From: Rhodospirillales bacterium
GTDB lineage: Bacteria > Pseudomonadota > Alphaproteobacteria > Acetobacterales > Acetobacteraceae
Direction of reading: 5' to 3'
DNA: 64,000 bases
Assembly (NCBI GenBank): GCA_025352665.1
Contig: JANXSM010000064.1
Location: 38,471-102,470 of the forward strand
Shown here in pieces: positions 8,042-18,044 of this stretch; within the stretch, counting starts at the first letter, position 1, and every line of letters starts with the position of its first letter. The position numbers and the translations under genes were made by a program. The notes under the pieces were generated by a model. It saw nothing but the letters and a program-made list of their open reading frames with translations. It did not search any database and was not told the origin of the DNA.

Positions 8042-10705
8042 TCAAGCCGGCAGATTGATGGTGAAAACGGCGCCGCTGCGGTCGGACCGATTTCCGGCAG
8101 TGATCCGCCCGCCCATCGCCTCGATGAAACCTCGGCATATGGCCAGACCCAACCCGGTCCCCGCGCGCCTGTGGTCGGCATGCAACTCGGCATGCGGGGC
8201 CCGATAGAATTTCTCGAAGATCCGCTCGACCAGTTCTGGCGCGATGCCGTCGCCTTCGTCGATCACTTGAATGCGCACCTCCTGCCGGTCCTGCCACGCC
8301 CGCAGGGTGACGGTGCTGGCCGGTGGCGTGTAGCGGGCGGCATTGTCAAGCAGGTTGAACAGCACCTGCTCGAGCAGTACGGCATCGAGAGGCAACAACG
8401 GTAGGTTGGGTGCGATCTCGAGCCTTACATCGTGATCTGCCAATACCTTGATGGCCCGGGTCAGCGTGCTGCCGATCACCTCGCTCAGATCGGTGGGCTC
8501 CCGCCGCAAAGCGATGGCGCCCGATTCAAGCCGTGTCATATCGAGCAGATTGGCGACGAAGCGGTTCAACCGCTCGGCCTCCTCGGCGATGGAACCAAGC
8601 AACTCGGAGCGGCTGTCCTGCGGCAGATCGGGATAGGACTGCAACGTTCCCGCGGCACCCAGGATGGTTGCTAACGGCGTGCGCAGATCATGTGAAATGG
8701 AGGTAAGCAGTGCTGCCCGCAATCTTTCCGTTTCGGTCTGCAGCCGCGCGCGATCGACCGCATCGGCCAGGCTGATCCGCTCGATGGAAACCGCCGCCTG
8801 GTCGCCCAGCGCATCGAGCAGGCGGCGCTGGTCGGGAGCCAGAAAATTGCTGGTGGCATCGGGCATATCGCGATCGATGCCGACCACGGCAACCGGTCCG
8901 CTGCTGGTGCGCAGCGGCAGGAACAGACGTTTTGCGCCTGGCAATGTATCTGCCCCACGGCCGGTTTCGCGGTTGGACTGCCAGCACCAGCGGGCGGCTG
9001 CCAGGTCGGCCTCTCCCATCTCGTCCTCCGGCGGATAGGCTCCGCGGACACCGATGGTTTCGCTGCCTGCATTTTCCGGCAGCAGTAGCACCACCCGCAA
9101 CTTCAGCATTGCGGCCATCTGATACGCCGTCGCCCACAATAGGTCATCGAGGCTGGCGATGGCGGCGAGCTTGCGGCTGAACCGGTATAGCTCCTCCGTG
9201 GTGCGCGCGCGGGTGCGCGCGGTGACGGCTTGCGCCCGCACCCCGGCGGCGAGGTTGCTGGCGATGACAGCGGTGACAAGAAAAAAGAACAGCGTCACCA
9301 CGTTCTCGGGATCGGCGATGGTAAAGGTGTACAGTGGCGGCAGAAAGAAAAAGTTGTACGCCAGTACAGAGGCGATACAGGCGAACAGCGACGGACCCAG
9401 CCCGAAGCTGACGGCGGCCGCCAGCACACCGGTGAGAAAAACCAGGCTGATCGACGGCACGTTCAACACCTGCCGCAACGCCAGCCCAACGCCCACGGAA
9501 ACCACGACCATGCCCGCGCTGAAAATATACGGGCGCAGCCGGAACGGCGCCAGCCTGCGTGGCTCGCTCTTGCGCGCATCCGCCGGGCCGCCGATGACAT
9601 GCACCGGAAGGTCGCCAGCCTGGCGCACCACATCCTGCGCCACACTGCCCTGCCAGCGGTAGCGACGCGGCGCGGTGCCAATGACGAGATGGGAAAAGTT
9701 CTGTTCCCGCGCATAGGCGATCAGATCCGTCGCCACATCGCGCCCGGGGATGGTCACGGCCTCGGCTCCCAACGATTCCGCAAGGCGCAGGTTCGTGGCG
9801 ATCCGGTCGCGTTGTGCCTCGGACAGACGGATGTCCTGCGCGGTCTCCACGTGCACCACGCTCCACGCAACCCGCAGCCGCTCGGCCATCCGCCGCCCAT
9901 AGCGCACCAGGCCGGCGCCGCCCTCGTGGTGATCGATACTGACCAGCACGCGGTCTCCGGCAGCCCACGGCCCGCGGATGGCATGCGCCTGCATATGATC
10001 CAGCAGCTGCGCATCTACCCGCTGCGCCGTACGACGCAGTGCCAGTTCGCGCAGGGCCGTGAGATTGCCCGGGGAGAAATAATGACCCAGTGCCCGCGTT
10101 GCGGTCTTGGGCACATAGACCTTGCCTTCGCGCAGGCGCTGCATCAGGTCGTCGGGCGTCAGATCGATCAGCTCTATCTCGGACGCCTCATCAATCACCC
10201 CATCCGGCACCGTCTCGCGCACCCGGATGCGGGTGATCTGGGCGACCACGTCGTTGAGACTCTCGACATGCTGGATGTTGATGGTGGAATACACATCGAT
10301 GCCGGCCGCGAGCAGTTCCAGCACGTCCATGTAGCGCTTGGGATGACGGCTGCCCGACGCGTTGCTATGGGCGAGTTCGTCGACCAGGACGAGAGCCGGG
10401 CGACGCGCAAGAATGGCATCGAGATCCATTTCGTCGAGCAGACGGCCTTTGTATTCGATGCTGCGGCGGGCAATGGTCGGCAGGCCCGCCACCAGCGCCT
10501 CGGTCTCGGCGCGGCCGTGGGTTTCAACCACGCCGATCACGACATCCACCCCCTCGCGTAGACGGGCGTGGCCGGCGGTGAGCATTTCGTAGGTCTTGCC
10601 AACTCCGGGAGCGGCGCCGAGAAAGATCTTGTGATGACCCCGGCCGCCCTGCCGGACCGACTTCAGCAACGCATCGGGGGAAGGGCGGCCGTCTCGATCG
10701 TTCAA
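8042..10705 (-). CDS. kdpD: KdpD osmosensitive potassium sensor histidine kinase
   Basis: The 887-residue protein shows the full KdpD order: an N-terminal KdpD domain with Walker A 'GAAPGVGKTYEML' and 'LVDELAHSNASGSRHPKRY', a Usp-like domain, four transmembrane helices (DUF4118, about residues 390-490), a GAF-like region, the phosphoacceptor His in 'ISHDLRTPLATILG' near residue 670, and an HATPase domain ('LLDNAARYTPP', 'GTGLGLAICRGF'). It senses potassium limitation and phosphorylates KdpE. It sits between kdpC and kdpE with short gaps (11 and 10 bases), so one transcript is likely. Confidence 0.97.
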   Translation of the reverse strand: MNDRDGRPSPDALLKSVRQGGRGHHKIFLGAAPGVGKTYEMLTAGHARLREGVDVVIGVVETHGRAETEALVAGLPTIARRSIEYKGRLLDEMDLDAILARRPALVLVDELAHSNASGSRHPKRYMDVLELLAAGIDVYSTINIQHVESLNDVVAQITRIRVRETVPDGVIDEASEIELIDLTPDDLMQRLREGKVYVPKTATRALGHYFSPGNLTALRELALRRTAQRVDAQLLDHMQAHAIRGPWAAGDRVLVSIDHHEGGAGLVRYGRRMAERLRVAWSVVHVETAQDIRLSEAQRDRIATNLRLAESLGAEAVTIPGRDVATDLIAYAREQNFSHLVIGTAPRRYRWQGSVAQDVVRQAGDLPVHVIGGPADARKSEPRRLAPFRLRPYIFSAGMVVVSVGVGLALRQVLNVPSISLVFLTGVLAAAVSFGLGPSLFACIASVLAYNFFFLPPLYTFTIADPENVVTLFFFLVTAVIASNLAAGVRAQAVTARTRARTTEELYRFSRKLAAIASLDDLLWATAYQMAAMLKLRVVLLLPENAGSETIGVRGAYPPEDEMGEADLAAARWCWQSNRETGRGADTLPGAKRLFLPLRTSSGPVAVVGIDRDMPDATSNFLAPDQRRLLDALGDQAAVSIERISLADAVDRARLQTETERLRAALLTSISHDLRTPLATILGAAGTLQSYPDLPQDSRSELLGSIAEEAERLNRFVANLLDMTRLESGAIALRREPTDLSEVIGSTLTRAIKVLADHDVRLEIAPNLPLLPLDAVLLEQVLFNLLDNAARYTPPASTVTLRAWQDRQEVRIQVIDEGDGIAPELVERIFEKFYRAPHAELHADHRRAGTGLGLAICRGFIEAMGGRITAGNRSDRSGAVFTINLPA

Positions 10706-10716
10706 GGTTGGTTTAC

Positions 10717-11319
10717 CTATTTTCCAGCCTGGTCGAGCGCCAGGTTGAGTTGCAGCACATTGACGCGGGGCTCGCCGAGCAAGCCGAACAGCGGGGCTTC
10801 CGTGCGGCTGGCCACCAAGGCGGCCACTGTCACTGGGTCGAGCTTACGCGCGCGTGCGATGCGAGGCACCTGGAACTGTGCAGCTGCGGGCGAAATATCC
10901 GGATCAAGTCCGCTGCCCGAAGTGGTGACGAGGTCGCCCGGGATCGTAGCGCCCGGGTTCTCCGCCTTCAACTTAGCAACGTCCGCTGCCACACGATCGA
11001 CCAGCGCCTTGGCTGAAGGGGCCAGGTTGGACCCCCCGGAGGAGGCGGCGTTGTAGGGGCTCGGCACGGTCTTGGTGGCATCGGCCGGATCGGTATCCGT
11101 GGTGGCAGAGGGGCGAGGGTGGAAATAGGCATCGGTTGTGAAGTTCTGGCCGATCAGTTCGGAACCCACGGTTTTGCCGTCACGGGTGATCAGGCTGCCT
11201 TCGGCCTGATGGGGGAAGATGACGCCGGCCACGCCGGTCATGGCGAGCGGATAGGCGATGCCGGTGATGATCGTCATGAGCACGATCATCACGATGGCGG
11301 GGCGAAGAGAGGAAAGCAT
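10717..11319 (-). CDS. kdpC: KdpC subunit of the potassium-transporting ATPase
   Basis: This 200-residue protein has one N-terminal membrane helix ('[20 protein letters not shown]') and a periplasmic domain with family strings '[21 protein letters not shown]', '[14 protein letters not shown]' and '[10 protein letters not shown]'. KdpC stabilises the KdpFABC complex. The gap to kdpB is 20 bases. Length and order match the family. Confidence 0.96.
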   Translation of the reverse strand: MLSSLRPAIVMIVLMTIITGIAYPLAMTGVAGVIFPHQAEGSLITRDGKTVGSELIGQNFTTDAYFHPRPSATTDTDPADATKTVPSPYNAASSGGSNLAPSAKALVDRVAADVAKLKAENPGATIPGDLVTTSGSGLDPDISPAAAQFQVPRIARARKLDPVTVAALVASRTEAPLFGLLGEPRVNVLQLNLALDQAGK

Positions 11320-11339
11320 GACAATATTTCCTTATATTC

Positions 11340-13397
11340 TCAAGCAAGACCGAGATGGCTGACCAGAAGGTCGATCACCTTGATGCCGATGAAGGGTGCT
11401 GCGATGCCACCCAGGCCGTAGACGAGCAAGTTACGGCCAAGCAGTGCGCTGGCGCCGATCGGGCGATAGGTGACGCCCTTCAACGAGAGCGGGATGAGGG
11501 CCACGATGATGAGCGCGTTGAAGATGATGGCCGACAGAATAGCGCTCTGCGGACTTGCCAGCCCCATGACGTTCAGTGACTGCAGCTGAGGATAGAAGGC
11601 GAGAAACATGGCGGGGATGATGGCGAAGTATTTCGCCACGTCATTGGCGATGCTGAACGTGGTGAGAGCGCCACGTGTCATCAAAAGCTGTTTTCCGATT
11701 TCGACGATTTCGATCAGCTTGGTGGGATCGCTGTCCAGATCAACCATGTTGCCGGCCTCGCGGGCGGCCATGGTGCCAGTGTTCATGGCAACGCCAACAT
11801 CGGCCTGGGCAAGTGCTGGTGCGTCGTTGGTGCCGTCGCCGCACATGGCGACCAGCTTGCCCAGGGCCTGCTCTGAACGGATCAGCGCCAGCTTGTCTTC
11901 GGGCGTGGCCTGGGCCAGGAAGTCGTCCACCCCCGCCTCGGCGGCGATGGCTGCCGCGGTCAGCGGGTTGTCGCCGGTGATCATCACCGTGCGAATACCC
12001 ATGCGGCGCAGTTCACCGAAACGCTCGGCGATACCGCCTTTGACGATGTCCTTCAGGTGGATCACGCCGAGCAAGCGATTGCCATCGGCGACGGCGAGCG
12101 GAGTGCCGCCAGCCTTGGCGATGCGATCAGCGGCGGCCTGAAGTTCCCTGACGGATGCTTCGCTGACGGGCAAGCTACCCAGATTTGCCGCGCGGACATG
12201 CGACAAAACCGAGTCGACCGCACCCTTGCGAACCTGGCGTCCGTCTAGATCCACGCCGCTCATGCGCGATTGCGCGGTGAACGGAATGAACACGGCGTTG
12301 AGCGGCGCCATGTCGCGGCTGCGTAGACCGTATTTCTCTTTCGCCAGCACAACGATGGAGCGGCCTTCAGGCGTTTCGTCGGACAGCGAAGAAAGCTGTG
12401 CGGCGTCGGCCAGTTCGGCGTCGCTGACGCCCGAGACGGCCACGAACTCGCTGGCTTGGCGGTTGCCGAGCGTGATCGTTCCAGTTTTGTCGAGCAACAG
12501 CGTGTCCACGTCGCCAGCAGCTTCCACCGCACGGCCGGACATGGCGAGCACGTTGAAGCGCACCAGGCGGTCCATGCCGGCGATGCCGATGGCTGACAGC
12601 AATGCCCCGATCGTGGTGGGGATCAGCGTCACGAACAAGGCAACCAGGATCACCACCGGGATGGTGCCGCCAGCGTAGGTGGCAAAGCTCGGCAGCGTCG
12701 CCACGGCGAGCACGAAGATCAGCGTAAGGCCTGCGAGCAAGATGTTCAGCGCGATCTCGTTCGGTGTCTTCTGCCGGCTGGCACCTTCCACGAGCGCGAT
12801 CATGCGATCGATAAAGGTCGAGCCCTGCGCTGCCGTGATGCGAACCTTGATGACATCGCTCATGACCGTGGTGCCGCCTGTGACGGCTGAACGATCACCA
12901 CCGCTCTCACGGATCACTGGGGCCGATTCACCGGTGATGGCGGCTTCGTTGACCGAGGCGACACCTTCGATGACTTCACCGTCGGACGGGATGATTTCAC
13001 CCGCTTCGACCAGCACAACGTCGTTGAGTCGGAGTGCTGTGGCCGGGATGGTCTCAAGAGTGCCATCCGGGCGGAACCGGCGTGCCATGGCTTCGGTCTT
13101 GGCACGCCGCAGGCTGGCGGCCTGTGCCTTGCCGCGGCCTTCGGCGACGGCTTCGGCGAAGTTGGCGAACAACACGGTGAACCACAGCCAGATGTTGATC
13201 TGGATGGCAAAGCCGATACCGGGTGCCCCGGTCGCGATGTCGCGGATCAGCAGAATGGTGGTCATGGTGGAGACAACCTCCACCACGAACATCACCGGGT
13301 TGCGCCACATCAGGCGAGGATCGAGCTTGCGGAATGCCTGGCCTACGGCTGGGCGCAGGATGGCGGGGTCGAGAATGGAAGAGGCAGTGCGGGTCAT
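11340..13397 (-). CDS. kdpB: KdpB, P-type ATPase catalytic subunit
   Basis: At 685 residues this is full length. The phosphorylated Asp is in '[12 protein letters not shown]' near residue 302, the TGES actuator motif is '[10 protein letters not shown]', and the hinge is '[18 protein letters not shown]'. Membrane helices occur at both ends. It hydrolyses ATP to drive potassium uptake through KdpA. Gaps of 20 and 13 bases to its neighbours support one operon. Confidence 0.97.
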   Translation of the reverse strand: MTRTASSILDPAILRPAVGQAFRKLDPRLMWRNPVMFVVEVVSTMTTILLIRDIATGAPGIGFAIQINIWLWFTVLFANFAEAVAEGRGKAQAASLRRAKTEAMARRFRPDGTLETIPATALRLNDVVLVEAGEIIPSDGEVIEGVASVNEAAITGESAPVIRESGGDRSAVTGGTTVMSDVIKVRITAAQGSTFIDRMIALVEGASRQKTPNEIALNILLAGLTLIFVLAVATLPSFATYAGGTIPVVILVALFVTLIPTTIGALLSAIGIAGMDRLVRFNVLAMSGRAVEAAGDVDTLLLDKTGTITLGNRQASEFVAVSGVSDAELADAAQLSSLSDETPEGRSIVVLAKEKYGLRSRDMAPLNAVFIPFTAQSRMSGVDLDGRQVRKGAVDSVLSHVRAANLGSLPVSEASVRELQAAADRIAKAGGTPLAVADGNRLLGVIHLKDIVKGGIAERFGELRRMGIRTVMITGDNPLTAAAIAAEAGVDDFLAQATPEDKLALIRSEQALGKLVAMCGDGTNDAPALAQADVGVAMNTGTMAAREAGNMVDLDSDPTKLIEIVEIGKQLLMTRGALTTFSIANDVAKYFAIIPAMFLAFYPQLQSLNVMGLASPQSAILSAIIFNALIIVALIPLSLKGVTYRPIGASALLGRNLLVYGLGGIAAPFIGIKVIDLLVSHLGLA

Positions 13398-13410
13398 TGT
13401 GTTTGCTCGC

Positions 13411-15120
13411 TCAATACGTGGTGCCGGCGGCGAGCGCGAAGTGCTCGACGATCGGGCCCAGAGCCAAGGCGGGGAAGAAGGTCAGGCCACCAACGATAAG
13501 GATGACGCCGAGGGCGAGGCCCACGAACATTGGCCCATCGGTCGGGAAGGTGCCGGCCGAGGGTGGCACGGTCTTCTTGGCAGCCATGGAACCGGCAATG
13601 GCGAGTGCCGGAATGATGACGAAGAACCGGCCAATCATCATGCCGATACCCAGGCTGGTGTTCCAGAACTTGGTGTTCGCCGATAGTCCTGCGAACGCGC
13701 TGCCATTGTTGGCAGCCGCCGAAACATAAGCATACAGCGCCTCAGAGAAGCCATGTGGGCCGCTGGCGGAAATCCCGGTTGTCCCGGCCGTGACCACCAC
13801 AGCCACCGCCGTGAAGCCGAGCATCACGAGCGGCAGACACAGGATAGCCAACATGGTCATCTTGATCTCGCGCGCCTCAATCTTTTTGCCGAGATACTCA
13901 GGGGTGCGCCCAACCATGAGCCCTGCGACGAACACCGCCACGATGGCAAACATCATGAAGCCGTAGAGACCCGAGCCCACGCCGCCGAAGATGATCTCGC
14001 CCAGCATCATGTTGACCATCGGCACCATACCGCCGAGTGGCAGGAAGCTCTCGATCATGCTGTTAACGGCACCGCAGGAGGCAGCGGTGGTGATGGTCGA
14101 GAAAAGTGCCGACTGGGTGATGCCGAAGCGGATCTCCTTGCCTTCCATGTTGCCCATGGAGGGATCAACACCGAGTGCCGTGAGCAGCGGATTGCCGTGC
14201 GCCTCGGACCAGTAGAGCACGGAGACGCCGACCAGGAACAAAATGCCCATGGCGGCGAAGACGGCCCAGCCTTGCTTCTCGCTGCCGACCATGCGGCCGA
14301 ACATGTTGGTCAGTGCTGCGCCGATTGCAAAGATCGAGATCATCTGGAAAAAATCGACCAGTGCGGTCGGGTTCTCGAACGGATGCGCGGAGTTGGCGTT
14401 GAAGAACCCGCCACCGTTGGTGCCGAGCATCTTGATCGCTTCCTGCGAGGCGACCGGCCCGATGGCGATGGTCTGCTTCGCACCTTCCAGCGTGGTGGCG
14501 TCGACAAAGCCGCCCAAGGTCTGCGGCACACCCTGCCAGACCAACACGAGGGTGAAGATGATGCAGATCGGGATCAGGCCATACAGCGTGATGCGTGTGA
14601 GATCGACCCAGAAATTGCCGATTGTTTTCGCCGAACGCCGCGAGAAACCGCGCACGAAGGCAAAGGCAATCGCGATGCCGGCGGCGGCCGACATGAAGTT
14701 CTGCACCGTCAGCGCCACCATCTGCGAGGCGTTGCTCATGGTGCTCTCGCCGCCATAGGATTGCCAGTTGGTGTTGGTCAGGAACGAAACTGCCGTGTTG
14801 TACGCAAGATCTGGCGTGATCGCAGACTGGCCGGCAGGGTTCAGCGGCAGCACCGTCTGCAGGCGCAGAATGGCGTAGGCGAGCACGAAGCCGACCACTT
14901 TGAACATCAGCATGGCGACCGCATAGCCGACCCAGCTTTGCTCATCGGTGGGCTTCACGCCGCACGCCGCGTAGATGCCGCGTTCGACCGGGCCGAGCAC
15001 GGGCGACAGGAAGGAGCGCCCACCGGTGGCAAGCGTGGTGAGGAAACCGCCGAGCGGGCGGGTGATGGCGATGATGATGGCGCAATACAGCGCGATCTGA
15101 ATCCAGCCGGAGATTGTCAT
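13411..15120 (-). CDS. kdpA: KdpA, potassium-binding channel subunit
   Basis: The 569-residue membrane protein has about ten helices and the repeated selectivity-filter regions of the superfamily of K+ transporters: '[19 protein letters not shown]', '[20 protein letters not shown]', '[12 protein letters not shown]' and '[12 protein letters not shown]'. It forms the potassium path of KdpFABC. A large plus-strand ORF through this gene (13753-15243) is only a high-GC antisense frame. Confidence 0.97.
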   Translation of the reverse strand: MTISGWIQIALYCAIIIAITRPLGGFLTTLATGGRSFLSPVLGPVERGIYAACGVKPTDEQSWVGYAVAMLMFKVVGFVLAYAILRLQTVLPLNPAGQSAITPDLAYNTAVSFLTNTNWQSYGGESTMSNASQMVALTVQNFMSAAAGIAIAFAFVRGFSRRSAKTIGNFWVDLTRITLYGLIPICIIFTLVLVWQGVPQTLGGFVDATTLEGAKQTIAIGPVASQEAIKMLGTNGGGFFNANSAHPFENPTALVDFFQMISIFAIGAALTNMFGRMVGSEKQGWAVFAAMGILFLVGVSVLYWSEAHGNPLLTALGVDPSMGNMEGKEIRFGITQSALFSTITTAASCGAVNSMIESFLPLGGMVPMVNMMLGEIIFGGVGSGLYGFMMFAIVAVFVAGLMVGRTPEYLGKKIEAREIKMTMLAILCLPLVMLGFTAVAVVVTAGTTGISASGPHGFSEALYAYVSAAANNGSAFAGLSANTKFWNTSLGIGMMIGRFFVIIPALAIAGSMAAKKTVPPSAGTFPTDGPMFVGLALGVILIVGGLTFFPALALGPIVEHFALAAGTTY

Positions 15121-15130
15121 TGTGATGCCC

Positions 15131-15220
15131 TCAGAACTTTTCGGGGCGGACGAGTGCGTAGACCAGGTAGATCAACAGGCCCACGGTCACGATGGCGCCA
15201 AGCGCAAGATCGAAGCTCAT
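15131..15220 (-). CDS. kdpF: KdpF small membrane subunit
   Basis: This 29-residue ORF (start [14 protein letters not shown], end VRPEKF) is one membrane helix with the 'Y-ALVRPEKF' ending typical of KdpF, which stabilises the KdpABC complex. It lies 10 bases before kdpA. It is far shorter than the open frame around it, whose upstream part overlaps the next small ORF and the promoter region. Confidence 0.88.
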   Translation of the reverse strand: MSFDLALGAIVTVGLLIYLVYALVRPEKF

Positions 15221-15221
15221 G

Positions 15222-15305
15222 TCAGAGCCTGTCGCACAGATGAACGAAGCCAAGGCACACGGCGAAGCCGCCGATCCCCAGCACCAGATAGATAACGTCG
15301 TACAT
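15222..15305 (-). CDS. 27-residue single-helix membrane peptide preceding kdpF
   Basis: ATG 15305 opens a 27-codon frame (MYDVIYLVLGIGGFAVCLGF, then VHLCDRL) whose TGA ends one base before the kdpF ATG. The product is one hydrophobic helix with a short charged tail containing Cys-Asp-Arg. It is the first ORF of the kdp transcript and its coupling to kdpF implies real translation. Similar tiny ORFs upstream of kdpF occur in other bacteria as far as I recall. The role is unproven: an extra Kdp subunit or a leader peptide are both possible. Confidence 0.6.
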   Translation of the reverse strand: MYDVIYLVLGIGGFAVCLGFVHLCDRL

Positions 15306-15313
15306 GACAAAAA

Positions 15314-15402
15314 TCCTATGCAATCGTGCCGGGAAGATCGGCAGGACCGCATAGGAATGAAATTACGCCCGGAAGCCGCTCCTATAGGAAAAGCATAGGA
15401 AT
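15314..15402 (-). promoter_or_regulatory. kdp promoter region with repeated GCATAGGAAT-like boxes (candidate KdpE sites)
   Basis: Reading the plus strand, GCATAGGAAT occurs identically at 15349-15358 and 15393-15402, a related CTATAGGAAA lies at 15382-15391, and TCCTATGC (opposite orientation) at 15314-15321. The two identical boxes are 44 bases apart, about four helical turns; the second and third are 11 apart. They fill the gap between the kdp leader ORF and the preceding serine hydrolase, whose stop codon overlaps the last box. Direct repeats in phase are typical of OmpR-family sites such as those of KdpE. Confidence 0.5.
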
Positions 15403-16790
15403 CAGTCGTAGCGCCTACGCAGTTCCTTCGCGAGCTGTGCTTCGGGCAGGCTGCGCCCGCCGGCGATGCGCAGCTCCACAACCTTGCCGGCCTTGTTCCG
15501 CACGCGCCGCACCGGCTCGTTGTAGCTGGCAAAGGCGCCGGCCTGCGTCATGCGGGCCTCGTCGGCGCCGTCCACGGTGAGCTCGGGAACCTTTGCGAAC
15601 GGGTTCAGCATTCCCGGCAGCGCCAGCAGCACCTTGTCGCCCATTGGTACCAGGTCGTTGGCGCCCCACACGCTCCACCAGCGCCCGGTCCAGTCGGCGG
15701 TCCTGGCAGTGGGCGCCCCCTCGGCCTCGAAACGCTTGAGAATGCTCATGATCCCGGTAAGGAAACCATCGGCCATCCCGTCCGAGGCATTGGTGAGCAC
15801 CGAGATGGCGAGCTCGTGCGTCGGCACCACGCTGGTGCGGGTGATGTAGCCCTGAAAGCCGCCGCTGTGGCCGAACCAGTCCCAGCCGTCCAGCGTGCCG
15901 CCGATGATGCCCAGGCCGTAGCTGCGCGGCTCCGCGCTGAAGGCGTCCTTCCATTGCGGGCGGGTCATCTCCCGCCGGCTCGCGACCGACAGGATGCTCC
16001 GCTCGGCGTTGGGCGCGAGCTGTGCGAAGAACTTCACCAGATCGGCTGCGGTCGAGACGAAGCCGGTGGCTGAAGCCAGCGCGTGGGTGGACTGGTCGCC
16101 CGGGAACACAAGGCGACGGCCAAGCAGCACCTTGCTGCCATGGCCGCGGGCGAGCCTGGCCGAAGCCGGCAGCGGCACATCGGCGTCGGTTTCAACCAGG
16201 CCCGCGGGCTTGATGACCTCCCGCGCCATCCAGTCCCCATAAGGCTCGCCGGTGATGGCCTCGATCACCAGGCCAGCTAGGGCGAAACCATGATTGGAGT
16301 ATTTCAGACGCGTGTTGGCGGCAATCGTCGGCGGCAGGGTAAGGTCTTCGCGGATACGCGTCTCGTCGGAGAACGGCGCCCGGCCGGCCCAGTAGCCGGT
16401 GTCGATGCCATCGCGAAAAATGCCTGCGGTGTGCGACAGCAGCTGCGCAATCGTGGCGGCGGCAATCTCCGGATGCAGGCCGTCGACATACTGCCCGGCG
16501 GTGTCATCAAGCCGGACCCTGCCCTGCTCTCGCAGTTTCATCACGGCGGTGGCGGTGAACGACTTCGAGTGGGATGCCACCCGGAAGCGGTGCCGTGGCG
16601 TCAGCTTCTGCCCGACCACCGCATCGGCGTAACCGTACGCGGCTTCCAACACCGGCTGGCCGCGCCAGGCGATGGCAACGGAGCAGCCAGGCTGCTCGGT
16701 CAGGCGCATCTGATACTCCAGCCATTGCGGAACATAGGCCAGGGCTGCGGCGAGCCATGCGGGGGTTTTTGGTGCGGATGCTTTTGCCAT
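15402..16790 (-). CDS. Serine hydrolase of the beta-lactamase/DD-peptidase fold (class C-like)
   Basis: The 462-residue protein has the PF00144 pattern: the nucleophile Ser in 'VASHSKSFTATAVM' (SxxK), the Tyr in 'LKYSNHGFALAGLVIE' (YxN), and 'WFGHSGGFQGYITRT' as the HxG-like third motif. No clear Sec signal is visible, so it may be cytoplasmic. Members cleave esters, amides or D-amino-acid peptides. It starts only three bases after the M20 gene in an ABC importer operon, so hydrolysis of an imported peptide-like compound is plausible. Substrate unknown. Confidence 0.8.
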   Translation of the reverse strand: MAKASAPKTPAWLAAALAYVPQWLEYQMRLTEQPGCSVAIAWRGQPVLEAAYGYADAVVGQKLTPRHRFRVASHSKSFTATAVMKLREQGRVRLDDTAGQYVDGLHPEIAAATIAQLLSHTAGIFRDGIDTGYWAGRAPFSDETRIREDLTLPPTIAANTRLKYSNHGFALAGLVIEAITGEPYGDWMAREVIKPAGLVETDADVPLPASARLARGHGSKVLLGRRLVFPGDQSTHALASATGFVSTAADLVKFFAQLAPNAERSILSVASRREMTRPQWKDAFSAEPRSYGLGIIGGTLDGWDWFGHSGGFQGYITRTSVVPTHELAISVLTNASDGMADGFLTGIMSILKRFEAEGAPTARTADWTGRWWSVWGANDLVPMGDKVLLALPGMLNPFAKVPELTVDGADEARMTQAGAFASYNEPVRRVRNKAGKVVELRIAGGRSLPEAQLAKELRRRYD

Positions 16791-16793
16791 CGA

Positions 16794-18044
16794 TCAACTC
16801 CGGGTCAGATAGTCATACGCCGACAACAGATGCACGCGCAGCACTGCCAGATACTCCCGCTCCGTCACGCGCTCGTCGATACGGCCCATGCTGACGGGCG
16901 ACGGGCCGTAGAGATACGCGGGGATATTGGCCCAGCGCCAGTACCGGCTGTCGGAGCCACCGAGCGAGGACATCGGCACCGGCCGCGCGCCGGTGGCGGC
17001 TTCGGCGTTGTCCTGGATGATATGCATCATCTCGCCGTCCGGGTCGGCCATGCTGCCGGGATAGGAGTGCGCCTCCACCAGTTCGAAGCCCGCATCATGC
17101 GCCCGGCAGATCGCGGCGACCTCGTCGTGCACGCGATCGTAGTCGATGCCGACGGGAATGCGGATGTCGATCTCCATGACGCACGCATGCGGGATCTGGT
17201 TGACCTTCAGGCCGCCATGGATCACGCCGGGATTGAACGTCATCCGCCGAACCACTTCGGCAGCCCCCGGCCCCATACCGGCTTCCAGCGTCGCCACCGC
17301 CGCGGGGGTGGTGAGGTAGCCGGCCACGTTGCTCGGCAGGTTCGCCGGCCGCATATGCAGCTTTGCGTCGAGCTCTGCGGTAATGGCCGCCATGATCTTG
17401 TTGGGGTTTCGCGACAGATGCGGATAGCCGCCATGCCCGCCCGGCGCCAACACGGTGATGATGTAGCGGCGCGTGCCCTTCTCCATGAAACGCACGTTGT
17501 TGAGGCCTGAAGGTTCGCCGTTCAGGCAGCAATCGCCCAGCACCTCGTCACGATGCATGTCGAACAGGAACTTCGTGCCCCATTTGCCGCCGGTCTGCTC
17601 GTCCGAGACCGCGGTCAGCGTCAGCCGGCCAGCGAGCTGGTCGCGGATGGCGTGCAGCCAGGCGTAGGTGATGATCCCAGCCGCGGTGCCGGCCTTCATG
17701 TCCGAAGCGCCGCGGCCGAACAGCATGCCGTCGCGTCGCTCGCCCGACCAGCCAGTGTCGTCAATCGGCGGAAACACGTCGATATGCCCGTTCAACACAA
17801 GGTGCCGGCCAGGCCGGGATCCTTCGAAACTGCCGAGGATGTTGGGCAGATGCGGGTGGGCCGCGGCAATCCGCCACGGCGCCCCGCTTTCGGTCAGGAA
17901 ATCGGTGATATGATCGGCGGCCTGCGTGGTGTCGCCGGGTGGGTTGGCTGAGCGGGATTGCAGGAAACCCTGGAGGAAGGCGATCGCAGGCTCCGCATCG
18001 GTGTCCAGCTTCCGCAGCAATGCCGCGCGGACAGGATCGCTCAA
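16794..18044 (-). CDS. M20-family metallohydrolase (ArgE/DapE-type deacylase)
   Basis: I choose TTG 18044, which overlaps the stop of the binding-protein gene (TTGA), giving 416 residues. The fold is M20: 'LNGHIDVFP' (His-x-Asp), 'FGRGASDMKAG' (bridging Asp), general base Glu in 'VSDEQTGGKWG', and 'LNGEPSG'. The residue after the general base is normally a second Glu but is Gln here, and the usual late His is not evident in 'YGPSPVSMGRIDERV', so the second metal site may be altered. It probably removes an acyl group from an imported amino-acid derivative. Confidence 0.8.
   Translation of the reverse strand: MSDPVRAALLRKLDTDAEPAIAFLQGFLQSRSANPPGDTTQAADHITDFLTESGAPWRIAAAHPHLPNILGSFEGSRPGRHLVLNGHIDVFPPIDDTGWSGERRDGMLFGRGASDMKAGTAAGIITYAWLHAIRDQLAGRLTLTAVSDEQTGGKWGTKFLFDMHRDEVLGDCCLNGEPSGLNNVRFMEKGTRRYIITVLAPGGHGGYPHLSRNPNKIMAAITAELDAKLHMRPANLPSNVAGYLTTPAAVATLEAGMGPGAAEVVRRMTFNPGVIHGGLKVNQIPHACVMEIDIRIPVGIDYDRVHDEVAAICRAHDAGFELVEAHSYPGSMADPDGEMMHIIQDNAEAATGARPVPMSSLGGSDSRYWRWANIPAYLYGPSPVSMGRIDERVTEREYLAVLRVHLLSAYDYLTRS

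Noticed and set aside
9230..10561. 443-residue plus-strand open frame
   Set aside because: It is antisense to kdpD, which has all expected motifs; the plus-strand product has no recognisable fold.
13753..15243. 496-residue plus-strand open frame
   Set aside because: It lies antisense to the well-supported kdpA gene, is rich in His, Arg and Glu with no domain pattern, and arises from high third-base GC.
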